This document shows positions 17,475 to 27,000 of a DNA stretch of 64,000 nt, piece after piece (position 1 is the stretch's first letter; every line of letters begins with the position of its first letter). The DNA is from an uncultured Paludibaculum sp. (GTDB lineage: Bacteria; Acidobacteriota; Terriglobia; Bryobacterales; Bryobacteraceae). The notes under the pieces are model-generated. The model was not told the DNA's origin and did no database searches. It saw only the letters and a program-made list of their open reading frames with translations. The position numbers and the translations under genes were made by a program. The stretch lies in contig NZ_OY762269.1 of the NCBI RefSeq assembly GCF_963665245.1, forward strand, positions 2,300,501-2,364,500, written 5' to 3'.

Positions 17475-18857
17475 TTAGTCTGCCCGGTGCCGTGCCTGGA
17501 ACCGGGATCGCTCCTCGGGCGATGAGATTTCGGCGGCTAGCGCCGACAACAGATCCTGCGGGCTGCGGGCCTTCTTCGCGGCCCGGTCGACGATGACACG
17601 GGCCATCGGGCCGATCTGCACGGCGAGATCCTTCTTCAGCCGGTCGAGCCACGCCGTGTCCCACGACGCCGTCGGCACCGGAGTCGGTGTCGCCGGTGTC
17701 TGTGCGGGCCTGGCCGCTTCCACCGTCCGTGTTTCCGCGCCAAACTCCGTCCTACAGGCATTGAGAAAGGCCGCGCGGTCCGATTCATTGGCGATGTGCA
17801 TGGAAACGGCGCGGCACAGCACGTCGAGATCCGGCGCCTCGCGGCTCTCCTTCAATACCAGATGCTTGGCGATGGGGCCCACATACTGAGCCAGGTTCCG
17901 GTGCAGGACGGCCAGCGCGGCGGAATGGAAGCGCGACGACGACGGGATCTTCTCCACCGGCAGCATGGTGGCGACGCGCTCCTGGACGCCTGTTTCCAAA
18001 TGCGACACGGCCAGCTGTGGCCAGGCCGAACTGCTTGTGGGTAGGTAGGGGCTCAGCGCCTGGCGGAACTCATCGGCGGTCTGGAATCGCTGCGCGGGCT
18101 GCTTGGCGAGCGATTTCAGAATGGTGGCTGAGAGTTCCTCGCCGATGGCGGGATTGAGCTGCGCGGGCGGCACCAGCACCTGGTGCACATGGGCGTTCAT
18201 CATGTCGTACTCGTTGGCTCCGTCGATGGCCCGCTTGCCCGTCAGCGCCTGATACAACGTAATGCCCACCGAGTACAGGTCGCTGCGCGCGTCGGACTGC
18301 TGCCCCGTCAACTGCTCCGGAGCCATGTACGCCAGCGAGCCCAGCACCATTCCGGTCTGCGTCATGCGCGGATTGAACTCCGCCAGCGCGATGCCAAAGT
18401 CGATCAGTTTCACCGCCCCACCTCGGGTCAGCACGATGTTCGTGGGTTTGACGTCGCGATGGATCACGCCCTGCCTGTGGGCGTAGCCCAATGCCGACAG
18501 CACTTGGGCGATGATTCCGATGGACAGTTCCACCGGTAGTGGCGCATGCGCCAGCAGCGACTCCAGCGTCGGCCCTTCCACCAGTTCCATCACCATCAGG
18601 AGTTGGTCGTCCAACTGAAAGGCGGTATAGAGTTCGGCGATGTTGGGATGGCGCAGACTGGCATGAACCTGGATCTCGCGTTCAAACCGGCCGGTGATCT
18701 CGGTCGAGGAGGAACGGACGCTGGGCAGCAGCACCTTCATGGCATCCACGCGGTGCGAAATCCGGTTGCGCACCTTGTAAAGCGCACCCATACCGCCGCG
18801 CCCCAGCACGCCTTCCACCTGGTAGTCCCCAACGGTCTGGCCAACCTGGAAGCTCAT
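17475..18857 (-). CDS. Ser/Thr protein kinase with duplicated C-terminal domain
   Basis: Cytosolic Hanks-type kinase of about 460 residues from the ATG at 18857. All key elements are present: glycine loop LGRGGMGALYKV, catalytic Lys in DAMKVLL, VIHRDVKPTN, LIDFGIA and MAPEQL. After the kinase domain (to ~270) come two copies of a ~60-residue helical module (about residues 330-390 and 400-458). They share the pattern A.L..L...LA...GP.A...V and end in R..F....R. The modules contain no membrane span, unlike PknB-type kinases. The gene is followed immediately by the haem-c/HAMP sensor gene. I infer that the modules bind a partner; the substrate is unknown. Confidence 0.9.
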   Translation of the reverse strand: MSFQVGQTVGDYQVEGVLGRGGMGALYKVRNRISHRVDAMKVLLPSVRSSSTEITGRFEREIQVHASLRHPNIAELYTAFQLDDQLLMVMELVEGPTLESLLAHAPLPVELSIGIIAQVLSALGYAHRQGVIHRDVKPTNIVLTRGGAVKLIDFGIALAEFNPRMTQTGMVLGSLAYMAPEQLTGQQSDARSDLYSVGITLYQALTGKRAIDGANEYDMMNAHVHQVLVPPAQLNPAIGEELSATILKSLAKQPAQRFQTADEFRQALSPYLPTSSSAWPQLAVSHLETGVQERVATMLPVEKIPSSSRFHSAALAVLHRNLAQYVGPIAKHLVLKESREAPDLDVLCRAVSMHIANESDRAAFLNACRTEFGAETRTVEAARPAQTPATPTPVPTASWDTAWLDRLKKDLAVQIGPMARVIVDRAAKKARSPQDLLSALAAEISSPEERSRFQARHRAD

Positions 18858-19001
18858 CGGTTTAGAGGGTGAATCCGTCCGGAAGAGTACAAAATGACAT
18901 CCAAGTATAGCGCCCCACCTCGCCTTCCGGCAGGACCCCGAACGGCGTCCACGACATGTCCAGCCGCACACCTGTTTCCTCTTTGGGCCACCCAGCAAAA
19001 A

Positions 19002-19049
19002 GGGGAGAGACCAACCAGCCGCGTCCCCGCGACTCGCCGGTCTCTCCCC
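19002..19049 (-). terminator. intrinsic terminator of the PEP-CTERM gene
   Basis: Inverted repeat GGGGAGAGACC / GGTCTCTCCCC (11 bp). On the minus strand it is followed by a T5 tract (18997-19001), 33 bp past the stop codon. This is a classic Rho-independent terminator, with a 26-nt loop. Confidence 0.8.
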
Positions 19050-19081
19050 AATGTCAGCAATCCGGTAAGCGGTTGTGGCCG

Positions 19082-19645
19082 CTAGGTTTTTCTACGGCGG
19101 CTGATCAGCGCGATGGCCCCCAGGCCGAGCCCGAGAAGCGCGGCCGTGGCCGGCTCGGGCACTGCCGCCAACGCGGTGTAGCTCACATTGCCGGCAATGG
19201 TGGAACCGATCGCTGATGCTCCAGTGTTCGACATCGCCACGAGCAAAATCTGACTGCCCACTGGTGCGTTGATGCTGAAGATCGAAGCAATGTCAGAACT
19301 CCCCTGGTCACCCAGATACCCGGTACCCAGAAGTGCGGTCGAGAACGATGGGTCGTACAGCACCAGGAAGGAGTTTGTGTTCTCGATGGAAGGTGTAACG
19401 GTGATTACGCTGCCCGGGGCAGCCTCAAAGCCCCAGGTGAAGAAATAGGTAGGGTTGTTAGCGAGTACGCCGGGAAACGCCTTGGCTGTTCCCGCCACGC
19501 TGGGAAATCCATCGCGAAACACCCGGACCACACCGCTGGCTTCGGTTCCATCCCAAGTGTGCGAGAAGGTCAGTGTCGCTGCCGGTAGCGACACGCAGAA
19601 ACCCAGCATTGCGGTCAAACACAGCAGTGAGTTTTTCTTTTTCAA
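19082..19645 (-). CDS. PEP-CTERM sorting-signal protein
   Basis: Exported surface protein of 187 residues with a TTG start preceded by AGGAGGAG at good spacing. It has a signal peptide (residues 1-22), a beta-rich middle resembling a jelly-roll, and the tripartite PEP-CTERM tail: VPEPATAALL, a hydrophobic span, then RRRK. Such proteins are cleaved and sorted by an exosortase (EpsH/XrtA type), which is not in this window. It is transcribed alone with its own terminator, divergently from the GH78 gene. The role of the mature domain is unknown. Confidence 0.88.
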   Translation of the reverse strand: MKKKNSLLCLTAMLGFCVSLPAATLTFSHTWDGTEASGVVRVFRDGFPSVAGTAKAFPGVLANNPTYFFTWGFEAAPGSVITVTPSIENTNSFLVLYDPSFSTALLGTGYLGDQGSSDIASIFSINAPVGSQILLVAMSNTGASAIGSTIAGNVSYTALAAVPEPATAALLGLGLGAIALISRRRKT

Positions 19646-19785
19646 CGATATCTCCTCCTAATCCAGTCGGGAAACGCCCATGCTCCGATACTCCGATGCC
19701 TGGGGCGGAGAGCTTGCCTTGTGAATATAGAGGAACTCAGGCGTGGATTCAAGTGCCAAGTACCCTATCATCAGCAAGTTAGTAC

Positions 19786-19802
19786 GCCTGGTACGCCCAG
19801 GC
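19786..19802. promoter_or_regulatory. small palindrome upstream of GH78
   Basis: GCCTGG-TACGC-CCAGGC, a 6-bp inverted repeat within the divergent region between the PEP-CTERM and rhamnosidase genes, about 110 bp before the GH78 start. It is the only clear symmetry in the region and may be a regulator site. The evidence is weak. Confidence 0.3.
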
Positions 19803-19913
19803 CTGCGACTGCCAGCGGGCAATCCCGGTCCAGCCATTCACGGTCTCGCTGTGGGGATACCCGGCTGGTGCCGCTCTTCCGCGCCTGATAGGATTTGGGA
19901 GGAAAAGATCCGA

Positions 19914-22508
19914 ATGAAGAAGCTATCCGTCCTCCTGGTTCTCTCCGTCGCGACGCTCTCCGCCGCCCTCTCGCCGGCCCGGTTGGAGTGCGAGGCGCGC
20001 GTGAATCCCATCGGCATCGACACCGCCAAGCCCCGCCTGGGTTGGACGCTGAAATCCGGCGAAAACGGAGCCAGCCAGACCGCCTATCAGCTCCTGGTCG
20101 CCAGCAGCGCCGCCGCCTTGAAGCCCGGCTCGGCCGACCTGTGGGATTCGGGCCGCGTCGCCTCAGCCCGCCAGACCTGGGTGGAGTATGCAGGAAAACC
20201 CCTGCGTCCGTTCCAGCGCTACTACTGGGCCGTCCAGGTGTGGGACGCCTCCGGACGCGCCTCCGGCTTCAGCGCCCCGGCGCAATGGACCACGGCTCTG
20301 CTGCAGTCCTCCGACGCGCGCGGCAACTGGATCGCTCATCCCGACCACAGCCTGCGCTCCGGCCCGCTGCCCATCTTCCGCAAGGAGTTCCGGCTGGAGA
20401 AGCCCGTGCGCAGCGCCATCGCGCTCGTCTCCGGTGCCGGCTTCCACGAGCTGCGGATCAATGGGAAGAAGATCGGCGACCACGTGCTCGCCCCGGCCTG
20501 GACCAACTTCCGGTCGACCATGCTCTACGAGAGTTTCGACGTCACTTCGGAACTGCGGCCGGGTGCCAACGCCTTGGGCGTGCTGGTGGGCAATGGCTTC
20601 TACAACGTGGCCGGCGGCCGCTATGTGAAGTACTCGGGTTCGTTCGGACATCCCCGCCTGTGGCTGCAACTGCATCTCGAATTCGAAGATGGTTCGACGC
20701 AGGATGTCGTCACGGACGGCTCGTGGAAGACGGCTGACGGCCCCATCACGTTCTCGTGCATCTACGGCGGCGAGGATTACGACGCCCGCCGCGAACAGCC
20801 TGGCTGGGATGCCGCTGGTTTTGACGATTCCGCCTGGCGCCGTGCCGGCGGCGTGGAAGCGCCGGGCGGCGCATTGCGGGCGCAGTCGAGCCCGCCCATC
20901 CGAGTTCAGCACACCTACTCCTTCGTTCGTGCCACCGAACCCAAGCCGGGCGTCTTCGTCTACGACCTCGGCCAGAACTTCTCGGGCTGGCCGCGCGTCA
21001 CCGCCAGCGGCCCAGCCGGCGCAACCGTCAAAATGATCCCCGGAGAGTTGCTAGACAAGGATGGGTTCGTGACGCAGCGCTCCTCCGGCGGGCCCAACTC
21101 GTTCAGCTACACCTTGAAGGGCCAGGGCAGGGAAGTGTGGTCGCCCCGCTTTAGCTACTACGGCTTCCGTTACGTCCAGGTGGAGGGTCTGAAGCCCGCC
21201 AACGTCGAAGGCCAGTTTGTCCACCTCGATGCGCCGCGCTCCGGCCAGTTCGAGTGCTCCAACACCACCTTCAATCGCATCCACGCATTGATCGACGCCG
21301 CCGTGCGCAGCAACCTGCAGCACGTACTCAGCGACTGCCCGCACCGCGAAAAGCTCGGCTGGCTGGAACAGACCTACCTCATGGGTCCGTCCATCCTCTA
21401 CAACTGGGACCTCCGCTCGTTCCTGCCGAAGATGGAGCGCGACATGCGCGAGGCCCAGGTGATCGACGGCCTCGTCCCGGACATCGCGCCGGAATACGTG
21501 ACGTTCGGCCACGGCTTCCGCGACTCCCCGGAATGGGGCAGCGCCGCCGTGCTCGTCCCCTGGATGGCGTGGCAATGGTACGGCGACAAACGTATTCTCG
21601 AGGACGCCTACCCGATGATGCAGCGCTACAGCGACTATCTGGAGTCACAGAAAAAGGGCGGACTCCTGTCCTATGGCCTGGGCGACTGGTACGACATCGG
21701 ACCCAAGGCGCCCGGCTACTCGCAGCTCACGCCCCAGGGCGTGACGGCCACCGCCACCTATCTGGAAGATCTGAAGGCCATGCGCGCCACAGCCACTCTG
21801 CTGGGCAAGCCGCGGGACGCCCAACTGTACGCAGCCCGCTACAACACCCTGCTGGCCGCCTTCCAGAAAGCCTTCTATCAGCCCGCCGGCCCCTCCTACG
21901 CCACCGCCAGCCAGACCTCGCTGGCCGTTCCTCTCGCCATGGGCCTCGCTCCGGCCGCCGCCCGGCCCAACCTGGTGGAAAAGCTCGTGGCCGACATCCG
22001 CGCCAAGGGCAACCACACCTCGGCCGGCGACATCGGCTACCACTATGTCCTGGCCGCTCTCCTGCAAGCGGGCCGCAGTGATGTCATCTTCGACATGGCG
22101 AACGAGAAGACCGCGCCTAGCTACGCCGCTCAACTCGCTGCCGGCTCCACGGCCCTGACCGAAGCCTGGGACTCCAACCCCAACAGCTCCCAGAATCACT
22201 TCATGCTCGGCCACATTGAGGAGTGGTTCTACGCCGGCCTGGCCGGTCTACGTCCCGACCCTGCTACCCCGGGTCTGAGTCATCTGATTCTCAAGCCCGA
22301 GCCTGTAGGCGACGTGACCTGGGTCAAAGCGTCGTGGGATTCGCCGCGCGGCCTCATCGCCGTGGAGTGGCGCATCGCGGGCGGTAAGTTCCACTACACC
22401 GTCGACCTGCCGCCAGGAGTCTCGGCCGAAGTCCGCCTGCCCGCCGGAGCACCCAAGGCGATCGGATCGGGCCACCACACGCTGGAATCAGCCTTTCAAG
22501 CCAAGTGA
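19914..22508 (+). CDS. secreted alpha-L-rhamnosidase, GH78
   Basis: Exported glycosidase of 864 residues. The ATG at 19914 has a GGGAGGAAA site and begins a signal peptide (MKKLSVLLVLSVATLSAALS), so earlier in-frame starts are rejected. Domains in order: N-terminal Fn3-like sandwich (GIDTAKPRLGWTL), the GH78 N-terminal beta domain (HELRINGKKIGDHVLAPAWT, YDLGQNFSGW), and the (alpha/alpha)6 barrel. The catalytic acidic region is DCPHREKLGWLEQ and a second conserved acidic segment is FRDSPEWGSA. The C-terminal beta domain ends the protein. The enzyme hydrolyses terminal L-rhamnose by inversion. It overlaps the convergent sigma-54 activator gene by 21 bp. Confidence 0.93.
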   Translation: MKKLSVLLVLSVATLSAALSPARLECEARVNPIGIDTAKPRLGWTLKSGENGASQTAYQLLVASSAAALKPGSADLWDSGRVASARQTWVEYAGKPLRPFQRYYWAVQVWDASGRASGFSAPAQWTTALLQSSDARGNWIAHPDHSLRSGPLPIFRKEFRLEKPVRSAIALVSGAGFHELRINGKKIGDHVLAPAWTNFRSTMLYESFDVTSELRPGANALGVLVGNGFYNVAGGRYVKYSGSFGHPRLWLQLHLEFEDGSTQDVVTDGSWKTADGPITFSCIYGGEDYDARREQPGWDAAGFDDSAWRRAGGVEAPGGALRAQSSPPIRVQHTYSFVRATEPKPGVFVYDLGQNFSGWPRVTASGPAGATVKMIPGELLDKDGFVTQRSSGGPNSFSYTLKGQGREVWSPRFSYYGFRYVQVEGLKPANVEGQFVHLDAPRSGQFECSNTTFNRIHALIDAAVRSNLQHVLSDCPHREKLGWLEQTYLMGPSILYNWDLRSFLPKMERDMREAQVIDGLVPDIAPEYVTFGHGFRDSPEWGSAAVLVPWMAWQWYGDKRILEDAYPMMQRYSDYLESQKKGGLLSYGLGDWYDIGPKAPGYSQLTPQGVTATATYLEDLKAMRATATLLGKPRDAQLYAARYNTLLAAFQKAFYQPAGPSYATASQTSLAVPLAMGLAPAAARPNLVEKLVADIRAKGNHTSAGDIGYHYVLAALLQAGRSDVIFDMANEKTAPSYAAQLAAGSTALTEAWDSNPNSSQNHFMLGHIEEWFYAGLAGLRPDPATPGLSHLILKPEPVGDVTWVKASWDSPRGLIAVEWRIAGGKFHYTVDLPPGVSAEVRLPAGAPKAIGSGHHTLESAFQAK

Positions 22509-24005
22509 GGGCGTGCCGCTCCTCAAAAACGCCTCGACCTTCGCCTTCACCGTGCGGCGGTCGAGGCCCATGCGCCGCGCCGCCTCTTCATAACTGCCGG
22601 TCAACTGATAGACCTGCGCCGCATAGCGCGCCAACAACTCCTCGGCCGTCATCGCGCCCGTGCGAAAGCTCGTCAGGAACTCACCGTCCTGCGGCGCCGC
22701 GCTCTTCAGCGGCCGGTACGACCGCCGAATGATCACGTTCCGCACGCACTGCTCCAACTCACGATAGTTGCCAGGCCAGGCGTAATCCTTCGGCAGGTTC
22801 TCGCCAATCCACGACTCCACCTCTGGCAGGCAGCGCGCCGCCTCGTCGCCCACCGTACGCCGCGTCATGTAGAGCAGCAACTCATGCAGGACTTCGGGCG
22901 AGTCCGCGAGCTGCTCCGCCAGCGACGGCGTCTGGACCAGATCCGCGCACAGACGGTAATACAGGTCTTCCCGAAACCGGCCGGCCCGGATCTCGCGCGG
23001 CAGGTCCCTGTTGGTGGCCGCGATCAGCTTGCCGTGAAATGCCCGCACCGCCGTATCGCCGACGGCCGAGAACCGCCGCGTCTCGATCACGCGCAGCAGC
23101 TTCACCTGGATGGAATGCTCCATTTCGCCCAACTCGTCCAGAAAGACCGAGCCTGCCTCCGGGCACGACTCCAGCCAGCCGCGCCGGTCGCCAATGGCGC
23201 CGGTAAACGAGCCCCGTCTGTGTCCGAACAGCTCCGACTCAATCAACGTCGGCGATAGAGCGGCCAGGTTCATCGGCAGGAACGACTCCTCCGAGGGTTC
23301 CAGAAATTCCAGACGGTCGGCATCGAACGGTACGTACCGCGACCCCGCGATGGCGCGCGCAATCAGTTCCTTCCCCGTGCCCGAAGGCCCCGTAATCAGC
23401 GTCGGGAACTCGCCCATCTTGCGGTACAGCGCCCGGCGGTAGCGCCGCATGTCGTGGGTGAAGATCGATTGCCAGATGCTGGCCCGCAGCCGCGCGGCCG
23501 GCATCGAGTTGCCGATGATGCGGTCGTGGATGCCATGAAACGCACGCTGGATCTGGCGGAAGCAGGCGAACAGATGCGACGGCTCCAGCGGGTACTCGAA
23601 ACGCTTGCCCGGCACCTGGCAGAGGCGGTTCCAATCAGCCAGAAAGTCTCGATAGAGGTACTGCTTGCCCGCCCCGGCGAAGCGCGGATAGTAGCGGTGG
23701 TAAAGCAGATAGTGGACGGTTTCGGCATAGCAGGCCAATTCGTCCGGCTGGACATCGGAGGCATCCACCAGGCACTGCTGCAGGCGGCCGATGGCTGCCT
23801 CCACCTTCCGGGTGATGGGCGGGACGTTGGGCCGGGTGGCGTCCGGATCGGAGACCGAAGCGCTCCAAACCGGGCCTCCCGACTGGAATTCGCGCCCAAG
23901 CACGGCGCGCTCCAGTTCGACCCGTTCCGGCAAAAACGGATTGCAGTAGCCCAGGCCGGCCACGGACTCAAGCAGATGCCGGTCGGATTCATCGAACGCG
24001 CTCAT
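22488..24005 (-). CDS. sigma-54-dependent transcriptional activator
   Basis: 505-residue bacterial enhancer-binding protein. The first ~190 residues form an unassigned helical sensory region with no receiver or PAS signature. The AAA+ domain follows: Walker A TGPSGTGKE, the sigma-54 contact loop as ELFGHRRGSFTGA (GSFTGA instead of the usual GAFTGA), Walker B SVFLDELGEM, and an arginine-finger region RFREDLYYRL. The C-terminal Fis-type HTH is GSYEEAARRMGLDRRTVKAKV. It activates sigma-54 promoters; its position against GH78 suggests sugar-related control, but no sigma-54 promoter was found beside it. The Ser-for-Ala change in the loop is known in other activators. Confidence 0.9.
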   Translation of the reverse strand: MSAFDESDRHLLESVAGLGYCNPFLPERVELERAVLGREFQSGGPVWSASVSDPDATRPNVPPITRKVEAAIGRLQQCLVDASDVQPDELACYAETVHYLLYHRYYPRFAGAGKQYLYRDFLADWNRLCQVPGKRFEYPLEPSHLFACFRQIQRAFHGIHDRIIGNSMPAARLRASIWQSIFTHDMRRYRRALYRKMGEFPTLITGPSGTGKELIARAIAGSRYVPFDADRLEFLEPSEESFLPMNLAALSPTLIESELFGHRRGSFTGAIGDRRGWLESCPEAGSVFLDELGEMEHSIQVKLLRVIETRRFSAVGDTAVRAFHGKLIAATNRDLPREIRAGRFREDLYYRLCADLVQTPSLAEQLADSPEVLHELLLYMTRRTVGDEAARCLPEVESWIGENLPKDYAWPGNYRELEQCVRNVIIRRSYRPLKSAAPQDGEFLTSFRTGAMTAEELLARYAAQVYQLTGSYEEAARRMGLDRRTVKAKVEAFLRSGTPSLGLKG

Positions 24006-24139
24006 ACATACAATGTACAGTGATGTGCATTTGATGAAATATGCTGTTTTCGTCAGCTTTTCTCGTCAGTCTCTAATTGATTGAATACAATAGGAATTCC
24101 CTAGTTCTCGATTGGTCCTGGACGTGCCATAGTCATAAC

Positions 24140-25453
24140 ATGCCGACTGACTCAGCTCCGACCGGTTACCTTCCGCTGCTGCGCGACCGGAGCTTTCACT
24201 CCTTCCTCTGGACTCAGTTCCTGGGTGCTTTCAACGACAACGTCTACAAGATGATCGTCTCCGTCGGCGCCGTGGAACTGGCCGCCGACCAGTTGCTGGG
24301 GGCCCGCTATCTCGCCCTCGCCGGAGCGGTCTTTGTCATTCCGTTTCTGCTCTTTGCGGGCTACGCGGGCCAGTTGGCCGACCGCTTCAGCAAGTCGAAC
24401 GTGTTGAAGATCACCAAGTCGTTCGAGATCGTCATCATGATCATCGGCGCCGCGGCCCTCACCATGGGCAGCATCCCTATGCTGCTGGTCGTCCTCTTCC
24501 TGCTGGCCGCCCAGGCCAACTTCTTCAGCCCGGCCAAGTACGGCATTCTGCCCGAGATGTTGCCGCCGTCTCAACTCACCAAGGCGAACGGCCTGCTGGA
24601 GCTCTCCACCTTCGCCGCTATCGTCCTGGGTTCGAGCGTCGGTTCGTTCCTGTTCGCGCACTGGAAGGGTGAATCCCTGAAGCTCGGTGGCGTGCTGCTG
24701 GGTATTGCCGTCATCGGTTCGCTCACCAGTCTGTTGATCCGGAGCGTCCCGGCGGCGGGTTCCAAGGAGCCGTTCCATACGAATCCCTTCGCCGAAGTCT
24801 GGCTCGGAGCCAAGGTCCTTTACGCGGATGCCGGCCTTTGGTGGAGCGTGATGGGCATCTCTTACTTCTGGTTCCTCGGCGGGCTGTTGCAGATGGCCGT
24901 GATCCTGTTGGGCAGCGAATCCCTACACCTGTCTGAAACCCACACCGGCCTGCTGGTCACCGCCCTGGCGCTGGGCATCGGCCTGGGCAGCATCGCCGCC
25001 GGTTGGCTGTCACGAGACCGCATCGAACTGGGCCTCGTCCCGGTGGGCGCCGCGTTCATGGGCCTTTCCGGCATCTTTCTCGGCCTCACGCATACCTTCA
25101 ATGGGACGCTCGTGTGGCTGGCGGTGATCGGGTTCTCCGGCGGCCTGTTCATCGTGCCGCTGAACGCTTACTTGCAGGAACGCGCCGCGCCCGAGCAGAA
25201 AGGCCGAGCCCTGGCGACCAACAACTTCCTCAACATGCTGGGCGTCATCCTGGCCTCCGGCGTGTTGTACATTCTGCACGACACTCTGCACTGGACCCCG
25301 AACAGCATGATGGGTGTCCTGGGCTGTACCACACTGCTCTCGGCCCTCGGCATCGTGAAGTTCGCCCCGTCCACCCTGGACAGCATGGTCGCCTGGTATC
25401 GGAACCGCGCGACCGTGCCCGCTGGTTCTGCCGCGCTGCCGCCGGCCGAGTAA
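24140..25453 (+). CDS. LplT-like MFS transporter
   Basis: Inner-membrane MFS protein of about 437 residues, starting at ATG 24140 (an upstream in-frame ATG is less suitable). The start FLWTQFLGAFNDNVYKM is the hallmark of the LplT/Aas lysophospholipid flippase group, followed by AGQLADRFSKSNVLK (loop motif) and 12 hydrophobic segments. In many bacteria this domain is fused to or next to the Aas acyltransferase; here no acyltransferase is adjacent. Transport of lysophospholipids across the inner membrane is the family role. It is divergent from the sigma-54 activator and stands alone. Confidence 0.87.
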   Translation: MPTDSAPTGYLPLLRDRSFHSFLWTQFLGAFNDNVYKMIVSVGAVELAADQLLGARYLALAGAVFVIPFLLFAGYAGQLADRFSKSNVLKITKSFEIVIMIIGAAALTMGSIPMLLVVLFLLAAQANFFSPAKYGILPEMLPPSQLTKANGLLELSTFAAIVLGSSVGSFLFAHWKGESLKLGGVLLGIAVIGSLTSLLIRSVPAAGSKEPFHTNPFAEVWLGAKVLYADAGLWWSVMGISYFWFLGGLLQMAVILLGSESLHLSETHTGLLVTALALGIGLGSIAAGWLSRDRIELGLVPVGAAFMGLSGIFLGLTHTFNGTLVWLAVIGFSGGLFIVPLNAYLQERAAPEQKGRALATNNFLNMLGVILASGVLYILHDTLHWTPNSMMGVLGCTTLLSALGIVKFAPSTLDSMVAWYRNRATVPAGSAALPPAE

Positions 25454-25496
25454 GGCCCCGCCGCGCTTTCTGAAGTCGGGAAAGGCAGGCAATTCC

Positions 25497-26618
25497 TTGA
25501 AAATGGATCTCGAACCTTCCCTGGAACGCTGGGTCGCAGCGAACCTCGTGAGTGAACAACAAGCGGCGTCGATCCGCGAATGGGAGGCGGCCCGCTCGCC
25601 GCAATCCAAGGGCCGGCTGCCCATCATCCTCGGCCTGACGTTCGGTGGCCTGATGCTGGCCACCGGTATCCTGCTCTTCGTCAGTGCCCACTGGGACGAA
25701 CTGTCGCCGTTCGCGCGCATGACGATGCTCATCGCGATGGTCACCGGCCTGCACGGTGCCGCCGCCTATTTCTCTGAACGGCTGCCGGCCATGGCTCGGA
25801 CGCTGCACGCCGTCGGCACCGTCTCCTTGGGCGCCGCCATCTTCCTCGCCGGTCAGATCTTCAACATGGAGGAGCACTGGCCGGCGGGTGTCCTGATGTG
25901 GGCGATCGGCGCCGTGGCCGGCTGGCTGCTCCTGCGCGACTGGCCGCAGATGGCGCTGGCCGCGTTGTTGGTGCCGTTCTGGCTCATCGGCGAGTGGATC
26001 GAAGCGGCCCGCCCGGCCGTGGCCGCCTGGCAGGTGTCGGAAGTCGCGGTCCTGCTGCTCGCGCTCTGCTACCTGAGCCTCCGCCATCCCAGGAGCCCGT
26101 CGGATGACACGGTTCGCGCCCTCGGCTGGATTGGCGGCCTGGCCCTGATTCCAGCCGTTGTCACTATGGCGCTTGACGGTCACTACCGTTACGCAGAGCG
26201 TCCCACCACCGAGTTTGAACTCGTGGGCTGGGCCGGAGCCGTCATCCTGCCCCTTGCCCTTTCTTACTGGTATCGCCGCGCCGATGTCTGGATGAACGCC
26301 GTCGCCGCAGCGTGGGTCGTGGGCTTGAGCTGGATCACCCAGGACACTCAGGGCCCCTTGCTCTACGCCTGGTGTGCTCTCGGCGCCGCCGGCCTCATCG
26401 CCTGGGGCATCCGTGAACTACGGCCCGAGCGCATCAACCTCGGTATGGCCGGCTTCGCCATCACGCTCATCTGCTTCTACTTCTCGAACGTGATGGACCG
26501 CCTGGGCCGCTCGTTCAGCCTCATCGTGCTCGGCATCGTCTTTCTGGCCGGTGGCTGGTATGGCGAGAAGTTGCGCCGTGGATTCATCGCCCGCATCAAC
26601 GAAGGAGCCGCGCAATGA
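25497..26618 (+). CDS. DUF2157 membrane protein
   Basis: Polytopic membrane protein of about 373 residues. The cytosolic N-terminus (LERWVAANLVSEQQAASIREWE) is the DUF2157 start, and about ten hydrophobic segments follow. Two starts are close: TTG at 25497, 6 bp after a GGCAGG site, or ATG at 25503; either gives the same protein minus two residues. The stop overlaps the next ATG (ATGA) of a GDYXXLXY protein, a pairing that recurs widely. The function of the pair is unknown, probably envelope-related. Confidence 0.8.
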   Translation: MKMDLEPSLERWVAANLVSEQQAASIREWEAARSPQSKGRLPIILGLTFGGLMLATGILLFVSAHWDELSPFARMTMLIAMVTGLHGAAAYFSERLPAMARTLHAVGTVSLGAAIFLAGQIFNMEEHWPAGVLMWAIGAVAGWLLLRDWPQMALAALLVPFWLIGEWIEAARPAVAAWQVSEVAVLLLALCYLSLRHPRSPSDDTVRALGWIGGLALIPAVVTMALDGHYRYAERPTTEFELVGWAGAVILPLALSYWYRRADVWMNAVAAAWVVGLSWITQDTQGPLLYAWCALGAAGLIAWGIRELRPERINLGMAGFAITLICFYFSNVMDRLGRSFSLIVLGIVFLAGGWYGEKLRRGFIARINEGAAQ

Positions 26619-26989
26619 AACCCCTATACAAAGGACTCATTCTGGCTGCCCTCCAGTGCGCCATCGTGCTGAGCCTCGGCGGCAAATTGCTCTACGACCG
26701 TGCCACCTGCCCTCGCGTCTGGGTGAAGACGATCCCCTGGGATCCCTCTCTGCCCATCCGTGGCCGCTATCTGGCGCTGCGCCTCTCGTCCCAGCCCGGC
26801 GATCCGCACTTCGTCGAGACGAACGACAAGCGCGTTCTGTTCTTCGTGCCGGAGTACAGCACGTCGATCGAGCAGCGGCGCAATGCCGAGATCTGGGCCG
26901 AAGTCACCATTCCCCACAAAGGTCCGCCGAGGCCCATCCGCCTGGGCGTGAAGCAGGACGGACAGATCGTGCCCGTCGACATCAACTGA
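26615..26989 (+). CDS. GDYXXLXY-family membrane-anchored protein
   Basis: 124 residues with one N-terminal membrane anchor (LILAALQCAIVLSLGGKLL) and a periplasmic beta domain. The motif that names the family is present in a variant form, RGRYLALRL, after WDPSLPI. It overlaps the DUF2157 stop by 4 bp and is surely co-translated with it. Function is unknown; the two proteins are thought to work together. Confidence 0.8.
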   Translation: MKPLYKGLILAALQCAIVLSLGGKLLYDRATCPRVWVKTIPWDPSLPIRGRYLALRLSSQPGDPHFVETNDKRVLFFVPEYSTSIEQRRNAEIWAEVTIPHKGPPRPIRLGVKQDGQIVPVDIN

Positions 26990-27000
26990 TAGAGGTTCCC

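Noticed and set aside
19743..19913. sigma-54 promoter for the GH78 gene
   Set aside because: No GG-N10-GC element with a TGGCAC/TTGC match was found; only a short palindrome is present.
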